Part shown: in pieces, positions 13,689 through 23,921 of the stretch
Layout of the letters: the number at the start of each line of letters is the position of its first letter
Numbering within the stretch: position 1 is the first letter of the stretch
Assembly: GCA_017629395.1 (NCBI GenBank)
Contig: JAGBXH010000053.1
Span: 1-37,188, forward strand
DNA length: 37,188 nt
Source of the DNA: Clostridia bacterium
GTDB taxonomy: Bacteria > Bacillota > Clostridia > Oscillospirales > CAG-272
Direction: 5' to 3'
Position numbers and translations under genes: made by a program
Notes under the pieces: generated by a model
Told to the model about the DNA's origin: nothing
Database searches by the model: none
The model's input: only the letters and a program-made list of their open reading frames with translations

Positions 13689-15797
13689 ATGGCAAAGCAA
13701 ACAGGCAGAGGCGGAGCGACCGCCAAGCAATCAAACAGAAAAAAGAGTGAAAGCAAGAGCATGCAGGATAAGATCATCAATGCTGCTCTTGATGAGATCT
13801 ATGCAAGCGTAGAGGCAGAGCAAAAGAAGACCTCTGCAAAAGCGCCCAAGCAAAAGAAGGAAAAGCAGTCCAAGGTCGAGGTAACCGAGCAGGCAGCCCC
13901 CAAGGCTGCAAAGCAGGCAGAGCCCAAGGCAGAGCCCAAAAAGCAGACCCGCAAGCCTGCAAAGAAGACGGAAAAGCCCGAAAAGGCTGCAAAGCAGGAA
14001 AAGGCAGCCGCTCCCGCAGCAGCGCCTGCACCCGAAAAGTCCGCGTCCGAGCGTAAGACGCACGTGCGCAAGGGAAACCGCAAGGCGCAAAAGGCAGCAA
14101 AGCAGGCAGAGGCGGTGCAGATCAAGCCCGATCCCGATGCACGCTTGCGCGTCATTCCCTTGGGAGGACTCAACGAGGTCGGCAAGAATATGACGCTGCT
14201 TGAATGCAACGATGAGATATTGATCGTGGATTGCGGCATCGGATTCCCCGACGAGGATATGCCCGGCATTGACTTGGTCATTCCCGATATGTCTTATCTG
14301 GAGACCAATCGCGACAAGATCAAGGGCGTAGTGATCACGCACGGACATGAAGACCACGTGGGTGCTATCCCGTATTTTCTGCGCACCTTCAACGTGCCGG
14401 TTTGGGGCACGAAGCTCTCGCTCGGTATCGTGAAAAATAAGCTGGAAGAATTCAAGCTGCCCTGGCAGGCAGACCTGCGCTGCGTGCAGGCAGGGGACAG
14501 TATTGCCGTTGGCGAGAGCTTTGCCGTGGAGTTTATCCGCGTCAATCACTCGATTGCCGACGCTTGCGCACTTGCCATCAGCACTCCTGTGGGTCTTGTG
14601 GTGCATACGGGCGACTTTAAGCTGGATCTTACCCCCATTGAGGGCGAGGTCATGAACCTGACGCGCCTGGGCGAGCTGGGCAAGCAGGGAGTCAAGCTTC
14701 TTTTGTGCGAGTCCACAAACGCTGAGCGCCCCGGCTATACGCCCTCCGAGAAAAAGGTGGGTGAATCGCTGGAGTATATTTTCTCTGTCAACAAGAGCAA
14801 GCGTATCGTCATTGCCACCTTCTCGTCCAACGTGCACCGTGTGCAGCAGATCATCGATACCAGCGTGCGCCACGGCAGAAAGGTCGCTATTACGGGCAGA
14901 AGCATGCTCAATATCGTCAGCGCGGCAAGAGAGCTGGGCTATATGCACGTACCGGACGGCGTGATCGTGGAGCTTGCGGAGATCAAAAAGTATAAGCCCG
15001 AGCAGCTGACGCTGGTCACCACGGGCAGCCAGGGCGAGCCCATGTCGGCACTCTACCGCATGGCGTTCGGTGAGCACAGAGAGGTCACGCTCGGCCCTTC
15101 CGATCTGGTCGTGCTGTCTGCAAGTGCCATTCCCGGCAACGAAAGTCTGATCAACCGCATCGTCAACGAGATCTCCAAGATGGGCGTCAAGGTGCTGCAC
15201 GACTCCGTGGTGGAGGTGCACGTTTCGGGACACGCCTGCCAGGAGGAGATCAAGCTGATGCAAGCGCTGACCAAGCCGACCTACTATATGCCCGTTCACG
15301 GTGAATATAAGCACATGGCTGCCAACGCAGAGCTTGCAAGAAGCATGGGCGTGCCTGCCGATCATATTTTCATCTCCGACATCGGTAAGGTGCTGGAGCT
15401 GAGTGCGGACGGCGCAAGGTTTACGGGAACGGTTCCCTCGGGTAAGGTGCTGGTGGACGGCTCGGGCGTGGGAGATGTGGGCAACATCGTGCTGCGTGAC
15501 CGTAAGCATTTGTCGCAGGACGGCTTGATCGTCGTTGTCGCTACCGTGGATATGCACGCAAGATACGTGCTGTCGGGTCCCGATATCGTGTCCCGCGGAT
15601 TTGTGTACGTGCGTGAATCGGAGGACCTGATGGAGCAGATGCGCACGGTTGCCGCACAGGCAATGGACAAGAGCCTGTCGGGCAGGGATGCGGATTTCTA
15701 CGCCATCAAGAACCGCGTTAAGGACGATCTTAGCAAATTTATCTACCAGCAGACCAAGCGCAGACCCATGATTTTGCCCGTGATCATGAACGTTTGA
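13689..15797 (+). CDS. rnj: Ribonuclease J with long basic N-terminal extension
   Basis: This 702-residue protein is an mRNA-degrading enzyme with 5'-3' exonuclease and endonuclease activity. The metallo-beta-lactamase core begins near residue 152 (LRVIPLGGLNEVGKNM) and holds the zinc ligands HGHEDH at 218-223, followed by the beta-CASP domain (GRSMLNIV, GSQGEP) and the C-terminal region with VHVSGHA and MPVHGEYKHM. The first 150 residues are an Ala/Lys/Pro/Glu-rich, low-complexity tail absent from B. subtilis RNase J1 (about 555 residues); it may bind RNA or partners. An in-frame stop at 13683 fixes the start at or after 13686, and the ATG at 13689 has only a weak upstream CGGA. A second ATG at 13761 cannot be excluded. 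It is expressed from its own strong promoter. Confidence 0.94.
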   Translation: MAKQTGRGGATAKQSNRKKSESKSMQDKIINAALDEIYASVEAEQKKTSAKAPKQKKEKQSKVEVTEQAAPKAAKQAEPKAEPKKQTRKPAKKTEKPEKAAKQEKAAAPAAAPAPEKSASERKTHVRKGNRKAQKAAKQAEAVQIKPDPDARLRVIPLGGLNEVGKNMTLLECNDEILIVDCGIGFPDEDMPGIDLVIPDMSYLETNRDKIKGVVITHGHEDHVGAIPYFLRTFNVPVWGTKLSLGIVKNKLEEFKLPWQADLRCVQAGDSIAVGESFAVEFIRVNHSIADACALAISTPVGLVVHTGDFKLDLTPIEGEVMNLTRLGELGKQGVKLLLCESTNAERPGYTPSEKKVGESLEYIFSVNKSKRIVIATFSSNVHRVQQIIDTSVRHGRKVAITGRSMLNIVSAARELGYMHVPDGVIVELAEIKKYKPEQLTLVTTGSQGEPMSALYRMAFGEHREVTLGPSDLVVLSASAIPGNESLINRIVNEISKMGVKVLHDSVVEVHVSGHACQEEIKLMQALTKPTYYMPVHGEYKHMAANAELARSMGVPADHIFISDIGKVLELSADGARFTGTVPSGKVLVDGSGVGDVGNIVLRDRKHLSQDGLIVVVATVDMHARYVLSGPDIVSRGFVYVRESEDLMEQMRTVAAQAMDKSLSGRDADFYAIKNRVKDDLSKFIYQQTKRRPMILPVIMNV

Positions 15798-15883
15798 TGG
15801 ATGAATTGGCAAAAAAAGACAAAAAAAGCGAAAAATTAAGTATTTGTTTACAAATCGCTTATATTTGAACACCATATATGCGC

Positions 15884-15946
15884 TATAATATTGCGTGACT
15901 GTTTTTGATGGGGCGTTGTAGCCTTTGCGCAGACGACCCATCGTTA
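15884..15946 (+). promoter_or_regulatory. -10 box and leader hairpin of the SurA-like gene
   Basis: TATAAT lies at 15884-15889 without a good -35. Just after the expected start, GATGGG (15907-15912) pairs with CCCATC, with an inner CGT/ACG pairing, forming a leader hairpin about 40 bases before the ribosome binding site. The gene may also be read through from rnj, since no terminator is visible in 15798-15880. Confidence 0.45.
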
Positions 15947-15983
15947 ACATAATCAAAAAATACAACATAGAGGTGACCCTGAC

Positions 15984-17972
15984 ATGGGAAAAGGAAACAG
16001 AAGCAGAATTGAAAGAGCCATGAACGACTCTGTAAGCGTAAGCAAGGACGTTCAGGTGAAAAAGAACAAGGTATCCGGCGCGGGTATCTTTGTAGCGGTT
16101 GCTGCAATTCTGGTCGTAGTTGCTTTGCTGATCGGTGCGATCGGCGTAGTGAATGACAGCGGCTGGTTTGCACGCTCGCAGACTGCTATCAAGACCGAGA
16201 ATTTCAAGGTTGACGGCAGCATGATGAACTACTTCTTCACGACGCAGTTCAACAACTACTATCAGTATTATAACCAGATGTACTCTCAGCTGGCATCCTC
16301 CGGTCTGGACGTAAGCTCTTACGTATACCAGGCTATGGGCATTACCGATCCCTCCAAGTCTCTCAAGGAGCAGGATATGAAGGTTGCTGAGGGCGCAGAG
16401 CAGATCACCGTGTTTGATTTCTACATGAATCTGACCGAGGATTACGTAACCCGTATGCTGACCTACTGCGAGTTCGCAGTCAAGGAGGGCATTGCGCTGA
16501 CCGACGAGGATTACGCAGAGATCGACCACACCTTTGAGGAAATGGAAGCAACCTACAAGAGCCAGAAGGCTATGTATGAGCAGTTTGGCATGGCTTACTA
16601 CTCTTCCTTCTCCGCATATCTGGCAGCAAACTACGGCACCGGCGTTAAGGAAAGAGATATCCGCAACTGCCTGGAGCTTGTGAATCTTGCCGCTAAGTTT
16701 GAGGAAAAGCTGACCGATGAAAAGAAGCAGGAGATCATTGGCGATAAGACCAATGCTGCTGTTGAGGAATTCGTGAAGGAAAACCCCTCCGCGTTCCTGA
16801 TGGCTGACTACTACAGCTATGCATTCTCCGTAAGCAGCAAGGGTAAGACCGACGCTGAGTTTGAGGCTGATAAGAAGGAGATCCTGGAGAAGGCTAAGAA
16901 GCTTTCCGAGGTCGTAGGCAAGGATGCTTACAAGGCAGCTGTGATCGATCTGCTGATCGAGGCTGAGAAGGAGTCCTTCCGTGAGAAGAACTGGGAACAG
17001 TATCTCAAGATGAACGATAACGACGAGGCAAAGGCAAACAAGGCTCTTGAAGAGTACTTCGAGAAGACCTACACCGAGAAGTATAAGAACGATAAGTTCG
17101 AGGACACTCTGACCGAGGGCTACAAGTACCCCACCACCCACACCGATCTGAGCAAGTGGGTATTTGGCTACGAGGCTACCGCATGCAAGGATAAGACCTG
17201 CTCTCACACCAAGGAAGAGGATCACGAGAAGGACGTTGTTGCTGCTAAGCCCGGCGACATCACCTACTTTGAGAACACCTCCACCAAGGAAGAGACCGTA
17301 AAGAAGGAAGAGACCACCACTGCGGGCACCACTGCAGAGGAGACCACGACCGACGCAGCAGCTCCCGCATCCGAGGAGACCACTACCAAGGAAGAGACCA
17401 CTACCAAGGCTCCCACCTCCTCCTCTACCTCCGACAAGGTTAAGGTTACTACCTACACCGTAACCGTTTACCTCCTGGAGAAGGCTGCATACCGCAACAC
17501 CGAGATTACCAAGCACTTTGGTTACGTCATGTTTGCAAGCAAGGCTGATGCAGAAAAGTTCTATGCTGAGTTCCAGAAGGGTGAAATGAACAAGGACACT
17601 CTGGTTGAGCTGGTAGAGAAGCTGCACGAGGAGATCAAGCCCTTTGCATACGACGGTGCAGAGGATTATATGCCCGGCGATCTGCAGGATCAGAAGGTAG
17701 ACGGCGCAGATAAGTGGCTTGAGACCGCTAAGGCAGGCACCTGCTCCGGCGTTGTAGAGCTGACTTACACCACGACCACCACCGCGAACAACAAGACCGA
17801 GGAAAAGAAGACCACGTATTACTCCATTCTGGTCTACGATCAGGACGGCTACGAGGCTTGGTACTGTGATGCACTTGAGGGTGCTACCGGCGATGCAGTT
17901 TCCGATTGGTATGAGGAAAATGCACTCAAGCTGACCTTCAACGAAAAGCCCTACAGATTTATCAACGCTTAA
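15984..17972 (+). CDS. Membrane-anchored SurA/PrsA-like foldase-type protein
   Basis: This 662-residue protein has a short basic cytoplasmic segment, one membrane span at about residues 30-55, and an extracellular part. The region 65-350 is helical with SurA-like N-terminal features (FKVDGSMMNYFF, many Tyr/Gln/Asn). A low-complexity linker at about 430-480 consists of repeated EETTTKEE motifs. The C-terminal part (about 490-660), with FGYVMFASKADAEKFYAEF and later a YYSILVYD strand, looks like a diverged parvulin (PPIC) domain, but I cannot confirm catalytic residues. PrsA and SurA relatives help secreted proteins fold outside the membrane. AAG/GAG/ACC-biased codons suggest high expression. 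The start is supported by GAGGTG upstream. Confidence 0.7.
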   Translation: MGKGNRSRIERAMNDSVSVSKDVQVKKNKVSGAGIFVAVAAILVVVALLIGAIGVVNDSGWFARSQTAIKTENFKVDGSMMNYFFTTQFNNYYQYYNQMYSQLASSGLDVSSYVYQAMGITDPSKSLKEQDMKVAEGAEQITVFDFYMNLTEDYVTRMLTYCEFAVKEGIALTDEDYAEIDHTFEEMEATYKSQKAMYEQFGMAYYSSFSAYLAANYGTGVKERDIRNCLELVNLAAKFEEKLTDEKKQEIIGDKTNAAVEEFVKENPSAFLMADYYSYAFSVSSKGKTDAEFEADKKEILEKAKKLSEVVGKDAYKAAVIDLLIEAEKESFREKNWEQYLKMNDNDEAKANKALEEYFEKTYTEKYKNDKFEDTLTEGYKYPTTHTDLSKWVFGYEATACKDKTCSHTKEEDHEKDVVAAKPGDITYFENTSTKEETVKKEETTTAGTTAEETTTDAAAPASEETTTKEETTTKAPTSSSTSDKVKVTTYTVTVYLLEKAAYRNTEITKHFGYVMFASKADAEKFYAEFQKGEMNKDTLVELVEKLHEEIKPFAYDGAEDYMPGDLQDQKVDGADKWLETAKAGTCSGVVELTYTTTTTANNKTEEKKTTYYSILVYDQDGYEAWYCDALEGATGDAVSDWYEENALKLTFNEKPYRFINA

Positions 17973-17982
17973 ATTGCATATT

Positions 17983-18018
17983 GACAAAGTGGCATGGATG
18001 CGTCCGTGCCATTTTGTC
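17983..18018 (+). repeat. Long hairpin after the SurA-like gene
   Basis: GACAAAGTGGCA (17983-17994) pairs with TGCCATTTTGTC (18007-18018) with a single G-U pair, and GGA/TCC extends the stem inside. No T run follows, so termination is uncertain; it may stabilise the upstream mRNA 3' end. Confidence 0.6.
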
Positions 18019-18066
18019 CATTTGCGGCATACAATAAAAAGGATTATTGCGAAAAGGGGAAATGCT

Positions 18067-18744
18067 ATGATACTCAATCCCAAAGAAACCACCGTTGCTT
18101 ACCGCTGTCCCGCGTGTGGTGCGGGCGTTATGAGCGCTGTAGGAATATTTGCGCTCAGCGCGGAAATGATCAAGCTCAAATGCACCTGCGGACAAAGCGA
18201 GATGAAGATCGTGTATAACCACGAGGATCAGATCAGACTTACCGTGCCCTGCATGTTCTGTCCCACACCGCACAGCTTTGTGGTCAATAAAAACGTGTTT
18301 TTCGGCAAGGACCTGTTCTCTTTGCAGTGCCCGTATTCGGACGTGAATATTGCTTGCATCGGCGAGACCAATCAGGTCAAGGCGGAGCTGGCGCGCACCG
18401 AGCTGGAGCTGTTGGATATGCTGGCTGAGAACGGCATTGAGGATCTGAGTGCTCTGCAGAGTGATGAAGAGCAAACGCTGACCGATCCGCAGATCTTTGA
18501 TATTATCATGTTCGTTATCAACGATCTGGATGCCGAGGGCAAGATCTATTGTAAATGCCCGCCCAAGGAGCCGCTGCCCGACGGTGTGCTGCCGGGCGAG
18601 GAGGAGGGAAGATACGAGGCGCGTGTGCTGGAGGGTGGCATTCTGGTCACCTGCCGCGATTGCGGAGCTTCGCGCATCATCCCCACGGATTCGCTGCTGG
18701 GCGCACATGCGTTTTTGAATTGCGATAGCCTGAAGCTTGAATAA
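18067..18744 (+). CDS. Zinc-ribbon protein of unknown function
   Basis: I do not recognise this 225-residue soluble protein. It starts with a zinc-ribbon-like pair C14xxC17 and C39xC41, followed by CMFC near residue 60, and ends with CRDC at about 204-207, so it may hold two metal sites. A helical acidic middle (about residues 105-150) is rich in Glu and Leu. The ATG at 18067 has AAAAGGGG about eight bases upstream; a longer reading would start inside the preceding hairpin. A weak TACAAT at 18030 could be its -10. It ends at a strong terminator. Confidence 0.75.
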   Translation: MILNPKETTVAYRCPACGAGVMSAVGIFALSAEMIKLKCTCGQSEMKIVYNHEDQIRLTVPCMFCPTPHSFVVNKNVFFGKDLFSLQCPYSDVNIACIGETNQVKAELARTELELLDMLAENGIEDLSALQSDEEQTLTDPQIFDIIMFVINDLDAEGKIYCKCPPKEPLPDGVLPGEEEGRYEARVLEGGILVTCRDCGASRIIPTDSLLGAHAFLNCDSLKLE

Positions 18745-18747
18745 CAA

Positions 18748-18785
18748 GATCCCCTTGCGGCATAGCCGCAAGGGGATCACTTTTT
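18748..18785 (+). terminator. Strong Rho-independent terminator
   Basis: A perfect 14-bp stem, GATCCCCTTGCGGC with its complement, closes a 3-base loop and is followed by ACTTTTTC. It ends the rightward transcript of the zinc-ribbon gene, only 12 bases before the convergent small gene's stop. Confidence 0.92.
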
Positions 18786-18797
18786 CAGACGGGCACG

Positions 18798-18926
18798 TTA
18801 TCTGCAGCCGCCGCAGCCGCCACCGTAATTGTTGCCGCAGCCACCGCAGCAGTAGATGAGGATGATAGCAAGGATGATCAGCCAAACCCAGTTATCTTCA
18901 AACAGATTGCACAGACAGTTGTTCAT
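18798..18926 (-). CDS. 42-residue Cys/Gly-rich membrane peptide
   Basis: This short gene encodes MNNCLCNLF, an acidic ED pair, one hydrophobic span (about residues 13-25, rich in Trp, Ile and Leu), and a Cys/Gly-rich tail with CC, C30, C38 and C41. It has a good GGAGG six bases before the ATG and a clean TAA. The design resembles small high-cysteine proteins annotated in Clostridia, some of which are spore- or envelope-related, but no function is known to me. The tail cysteines might bind a metal or crosslink outside the membrane. It lies between two terminators, so it is its own unit; I see no clear sigma-A promoter before it. Confidence 0.8.
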   Translation of the reverse strand: MNNCLCNLFEDNWVWLIILAIILIYCCGGCGNNYGGGCGGCR

Positions 18927-19044
18927 AATAAACCTCCGAGAATGAAATAGCCTTAAGGCTTTGAAGCATTGCCGCTTCTCACTATCATTCTATGTCGAAG
19001 GCTTGGATGTGTTCCGACTTTTTGTCGGTGCTTGACGAAAAAAA

Positions 19045-19070
19045 CGGACAGAGAAAGTGTTCTCTGTCCG
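19045..19070 (-). terminator. Terminator of the Gfo/Idh/MocA gene
   Basis: CGGACAGAGAA and its complement form a perfect 11-bp stem with loop AGTG. On the minus strand it is followed by a run of T residues (complement of 19038-19044). Confidence 0.9.
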
Positions 19071-19079
19071 CTTGTATTT

Positions 19080-20129
19080 TTAGTTGATCTTGACGGGCAT
19101 GCCCAGTCTGTCGGACTCAAATGCAGCCTCCATGATCTTCATAACGAACATCATCTGCTCGTGGGTGACGATCTGCTGCTCCTCGCCGTCAATTGCCTTG
19201 ACGAAGTTGCGGTAGAAGTCGTGCACGTCAGCTGCGGGCTGAGGAATGGACTTCTCGGTGATGGACTTTTCGTCTCTGGGAGCCATGGTCTTAGTCAGAC
19301 CCGCTGCGGTCTGAATGGGCTTTGCGTCCTTGACAGACCAGTCGTGGCAATATACGATGCGGCAGGGCTGCAGCCAATCGGGGATCATGGCAGAGCCGTT
19401 GTTACCGGACATGTAGAAACGAGGCATATTGATAAAGTTGGAGGTGCCGACCTCTACGTGGCAGGTCAGGTCGCCCTCGTAGAACATATCCAGCTTAAAG
19501 CCGTCGTCAACCTCGTCGTTGGTGATGTGGTCACACTTGCACCAAACGCTCTCCAGCTTACGGTCGTCTACGATGTTCACGATCTGGTCGATCAGGTGCA
19601 CGCCCCAGTCCAGCATCATGCCGCCGCCGTGCTCCTTTTGGCCTCTCCAGTCACCGGGGATGCCGCGAGAACCGTGAACGCGGGACTCCATGGAGTACAC
19701 TCTGCCAAGGTCACCGCTGTGGTAAACGTCACGCATGACCAGAAATTCACCGTCCCAACGGCGGTTCTGGTGTACGGTAAAGCGTCTGTCATATTTCCGG
19801 GAAGCATCGATCATTTCCTGCAGATCTGCAGAGGAAAGCGTAACGGGCTTTTCCGAAATGACGTGCTTGCCTGCCTCCATAGCTGCAATTGCAAGAGGCT
19901 TGTGCATATCGTTGGGTACTGCAATCACGAGAAAATCGACTTCGGGGTCAGCCAGTACTGCTTCAAAAGAGGGATATGCGTAAATGCCGATCTCCTCAGC
20001 TGCTTTGTTGCGTTCGGGTTTAATATCGTAAACGCCCTTCAAATTGACAACGTCATTGCTTCTCTGGAAGTGGCAGTGCCAGCCGCCCATGCCGCCAAAG
20101 CCAATGACTACCGCATTTTTCTTTGCCAT
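19080..20129 (-). CDS. Gfo/Idh/MocA-family oxidoreductase
   Basis: This 349-residue protein has an N-terminal Rossmann domain with GFGGMG at 10-15 for NAD(P) binding, the family's EKPVTLS near residue 95, and a C-terminal alpha/beta substrate domain with GGGMMLDWGVHLID (including the conserved D-x-x-x-H pair). These enzymes oxidise or reduce sugars, inositols or their derivatives; the substrate is not evident here. AAAGGAG lies seven bases upstream. It stands alone between its own promoter, which carries a palindromic candidate operator, and its own terminator. Confidence 0.92.
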   Translation of the reverse strand: MAKKNAVVIGFGGMGGWHCHFQRSNDVVNLKGVYDIKPERNKAAEEIGIYAYPSFEAVLADPEVDFLVIAVPNDMHKPLAIAAMEAGKHVISEKPVTLSSADLQEMIDASRKYDRRFTVHQNRRWDGEFLVMRDVYHSGDLGRVYSMESRVHGSRGIPGDWRGQKEHGGGMMLDWGVHLIDQIVNIVDDRKLESVWCKCDHITNDEVDDGFKLDMFYEGDLTCHVEVGTSNFINMPRFYMSGNNGSAMIPDWLQPCRIVYCHDWSVKDAKPIQTAAGLTKTMAPRDEKSITEKSIPQPAADVHDFYRNFVKAIDGEEQQIVTHEQMMFVMKIMEAAFESDRLGMPVKIN

Positions 20130-20151
20130 AATGTATCTCCTTTTTTATGCG

Positions 20152-20201
20152 TGTAAATAACTTTACAAGTGTATTATAAGACAAAAAATGCACATAAACA
20201 A
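20152..20201 (-). promoter_or_regulatory. Promoter and candidate operator of the Gfo/Idh/MocA gene
   Basis: The minus strand has TTGTTT (20201-20196), 17 bases, TATAAT (20178-20173). Just downstream, TGTAAA and TTTACA (20152-20167) form a perfect inverted repeat with a 4-base centre, located where a bound repressor would block transcription. Confidence 0.6.
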
Positions 20202-20293
20202 GACAAAATTAGGTGTTTATCGGAATAATGTTGCTGTATTTTATCGTGCGAAAATATTTTTTGTGCACAGTGCAAGAAATTTTCAAAAGGCTC

Positions 20294-20322
20294 TTGTGAA
20301 AAACGCGAAAATCGGGTATAAT
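20294..20322 (+). promoter_or_regulatory. Promoter of lepA-hemW
   Basis: TTGTGA (20294-20299), 17 bases, TATAAT (20317-20322). The ATG of lepA is 34 bases downstream. Confidence 0.75.
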
Positions 20323-20355
20323 AAGATGATTATTTATGTTTTGATGAGGAAGATT

Positions 20356-22176
<1,821 letters not shown>

Positions 22177-22180
22177 CGCC

Positions 22181-23305
22181 ATGAAAAAGCTGGGAATTTA
22201 TTTGCATATACCGTTTTGTAAGAGCAAATGTCACTATTGTGACTTTTGCTCTTTTCCCAAAATGGGGGAAGATGACGTGCGCGCGTATTGCCGGACGCTG
22301 CAAAAGCAGATCAGGGATCAGGCGGATGCGTTTGCCGATTACAAGGTTGACACGGTCTATTTCGGCGGCGGCACGCCCACGTATCTGCCCTCGGAGCTGC
22401 TCTGCTCCTTGCTGGCGGAGATTTTTGCGTGCTTTGACGTGACCGCGGAAGCGGAGATTACGTCCGAGTGCAATCCCGCTACCGTAGATGAGGCGTACTT
22501 GACAGCCATGAGGCAGGCAGGCTTTAACCGCCTGAGCATCGGTGCGCAGAGCTTGCATGACGGTGAGCTGCAATTGTTGGGGCGTGCGCACACGGCACAG
22601 GATTTTCGCGCAACGGCCAAAATGGCGCGTGCGGCGGGCTTTGAGAATATCAGTGCTGATCTGATGTACGGCATTCCGGGGCAAACGCGCGAGAGCTTTG
22701 CCGCATCGCTGCGCGGCATTTGTGCGCTGGGCGTACAGCACGTTTCCGCTTATGCGCTCAAGATCGAGCAGGGCACACCCTTTTATAAAATGCGCCGCAC
22801 GCTTGACCTGCCTGACGAGGATACGGTGGCGGATATGTACGAGGATGCTGTGGCGATTCTTGCCGAGCATGGGCTTTTGCGCTACGAGATCAGTAATTTT
22901 GCGCGTGTAGGGTATGAATCGCGCCACAATTTGAAATACTGGGAATATGGGGAATACCTCGGACTTGGCGCAGCGGCGCATTCCTTTATCGGCGGCAGGA
23001 GATACTGCTATGACGATATCCGCGCCTACATGCAGGGAGAGACTGTGGCATCCTATGCTGACCCCGATACGCCCACCGAGGCGCAGGATGAGTACGTGAT
23101 GGTTGGCTTGCGCTTGGAAAAGGGAATCGACAAGGCGGCGTTTGCCGCGCGCTTTGGCAGGGCGTTTGATGCCGTTTACGGTGCACGGCTTGCGCCCTAC
23201 GTCCGTGCGGGCTTTGTGCAGGATGGTCCCGAACGCTGCTGCTTTACCACCAAGGGCTTTTTGGTGTCCAATACGATTTTATCCGACGTACTGGATTTTG
23301 ATTAA
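22181..23305 (+). CDS. hemW: Radical SAM heme chaperone HemW
   Basis: This 374-residue radical-SAM protein has the motif CKSKCHYCDFC at about residues 13-23 and YFGGGTPT near residue 62. The downstream HNxxYW (RHNLKYWEYG) is the heme-binding signature that separates HemW from the true coproporphyrinogen dehydrogenase HemN. It is thought to insert heme into respiratory enzymes. The start lies 4 bases after lepA and has no clear ribosome binding site, so it probably depends on coupling. No heme-biosynthesis gene is nearby. Confidence 0.92.
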   Translation: MKKLGIYLHIPFCKSKCHYCDFCSFPKMGEDDVRAYCRTLQKQIRDQADAFADYKVDTVYFGGGTPTYLPSELLCSLLAEIFACFDVTAEAEITSECNPATVDEAYLTAMRQAGFNRLSIGAQSLHDGELQLLGRAHTAQDFRATAKMARAAGFENISADLMYGIPGQTRESFAASLRGICALGVQHVSAYALKIEQGTPFYKMRRTLDLPDEDTVADMYEDAVAILAEHGLLRYEISNFARVGYESRHNLKYWEYGEYLGLGAAAHSFIGGRRYCYDDIRAYMQGETVASYADPDTPTEAQDEYVMVGLRLEKGIDKAAFAARFGRAFDAVYGARLAPYVRAGFVQDGPERCCFTTKGFLVSNTILSDVLDFD

Positions 23306-23312
23306 AATATCA

Positions 23313-23341
23313 TTGACAAATTGCAAAAAATCGGGTACAAT
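23313..23341 (+). promoter_or_regulatory. Promoter of the DUF1292 gene
   Basis: TTGACA (23313-23318), 17 bases, TACAAT (23336-23341). It starts 7 bases after the hemW stop. Confidence 0.8.
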
Positions 23342-23404
23342 ATAAGCAAGGGATGCAAATATTAGCGCATCCGTGCATATTATGACATAAACGAGGTATA
23401 TAAC

Positions 23405-23683
23405 ATGGAAAACGAAAGAGAATTTTTTACGCTGACCGATGAGGACGGCAACGAGATCGAATTTGAGCTGATCGGAACCGTTGAGGTCGAGGGTGTTACC
23501 TATCATGCAATGATCCCCGCAGACCAGCAGGGCGAAGAGTTTTACGAGTACGTCATTCTCAAGACCGAAGAGGATGAGGATGGCGAGGAAATGCTCGTCA
23601 CCATTGATGACGATGCTGAGTTTGACAAGATCGCCGATATCTTTGACGATATGTTCTCTGAGGAGATCGATCTGGATCAGTAA
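23405..23683 (+). CDS. DUF1292-family small acidic protein
   Basis: This 92-residue, strongly acidic protein matches the DUF1292 pattern: FTLTDEDGNEIEFELIGTVE near the N-terminus, then the short YHAMIPADQQ and EFYEYVILK strands and an acidic C-terminus. The family is widespread in Firmicutes, often near ruvX/yrzB-type genes, and its role is not known. GAGGTATATAAC precedes the ATG. It has its own promoter and could read into the 6S RNA gene, since no strong terminator lies between them. Confidence 0.9.
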   Translation: MENEREFFTLTDEDGNEIEFELIGTVEVEGVTYHAMIPADQQGEEFYEYVILKTEEDEDGEEMLVTIDDDAEFDKIADIFDDMFSEEIDLDQ

Positions 23684-23703
23684 TTGATCCCACTTAAAAA
23701 ACA

Positions 23704-23920
23704 TTCATCCTGCCGTGTGCGTGATGACGCCATGATTGGGACCTACAAGATGATTAAAGGAGCCTGAACCAAAGTGGTTTGCAGACCTCCCGTGCAAGAG
23801 TTTTCGGTTGACTTGTCCCGTGCTTGTGCGGACGTTGGGAGCAGTAAAGCGGAGATTGAGAAGGCACCGCCCTGGACGGCAGGGTTCAAAAACGTGGGTC
23901 ACACGGCTCGGCGGGACTTT
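23704..23920 (+). ncRNA. ssrS: 6S RNA (SsrS, Bacillus-like)
   Basis: The ends pair as in 6S RNAs: TCCTGC (23708-23713) with GCGGGA (23911-23916), then CCGTGTG with CACACGG (23900-23906). This resembles the B. subtilis 6S closing stem and its GGACTTT-type 3' end. Inside, ACCA/TGGT and CTCCC/GGGAG plus CCGTGCAAG/CTTGTGCGG form an apical arm, leaving open stretches on both sides that fit the central bubble that mimics an open promoter and binds sigma-A RNA polymerase. The length of about 215 bases is usual. No good promoter is visible just upstream. Exact ends are estimates. Confidence 0.75.
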
Positions 23921-23921
23921 C

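Noticed and set aside
13519..13812. Possible leader peptide overlapping the rnj start
   Set aside because: Its start is at the promoter -10 and would not be transcribed; inner ATGs lack proper ribosome binding sites.
13731..18092. A 1453-codon open frame on the minus strand across rnj and the SurA-like gene
   Set aside because: It lies opposite two well-supported genes, crosses their gap, has no ribosome binding site and reads as low-complexity Leu/Gly/His protein. It results from codon bias in the sense genes.
23704..23920. tmRNA, RNase P RNA or SRP RNA
   Set aside because: None of their conserved cores (tag reading frame, GAGGAAAGUCC, GGAAGGAAGCAGCA) is visible; the closing stem and ends fit 6S RNA.
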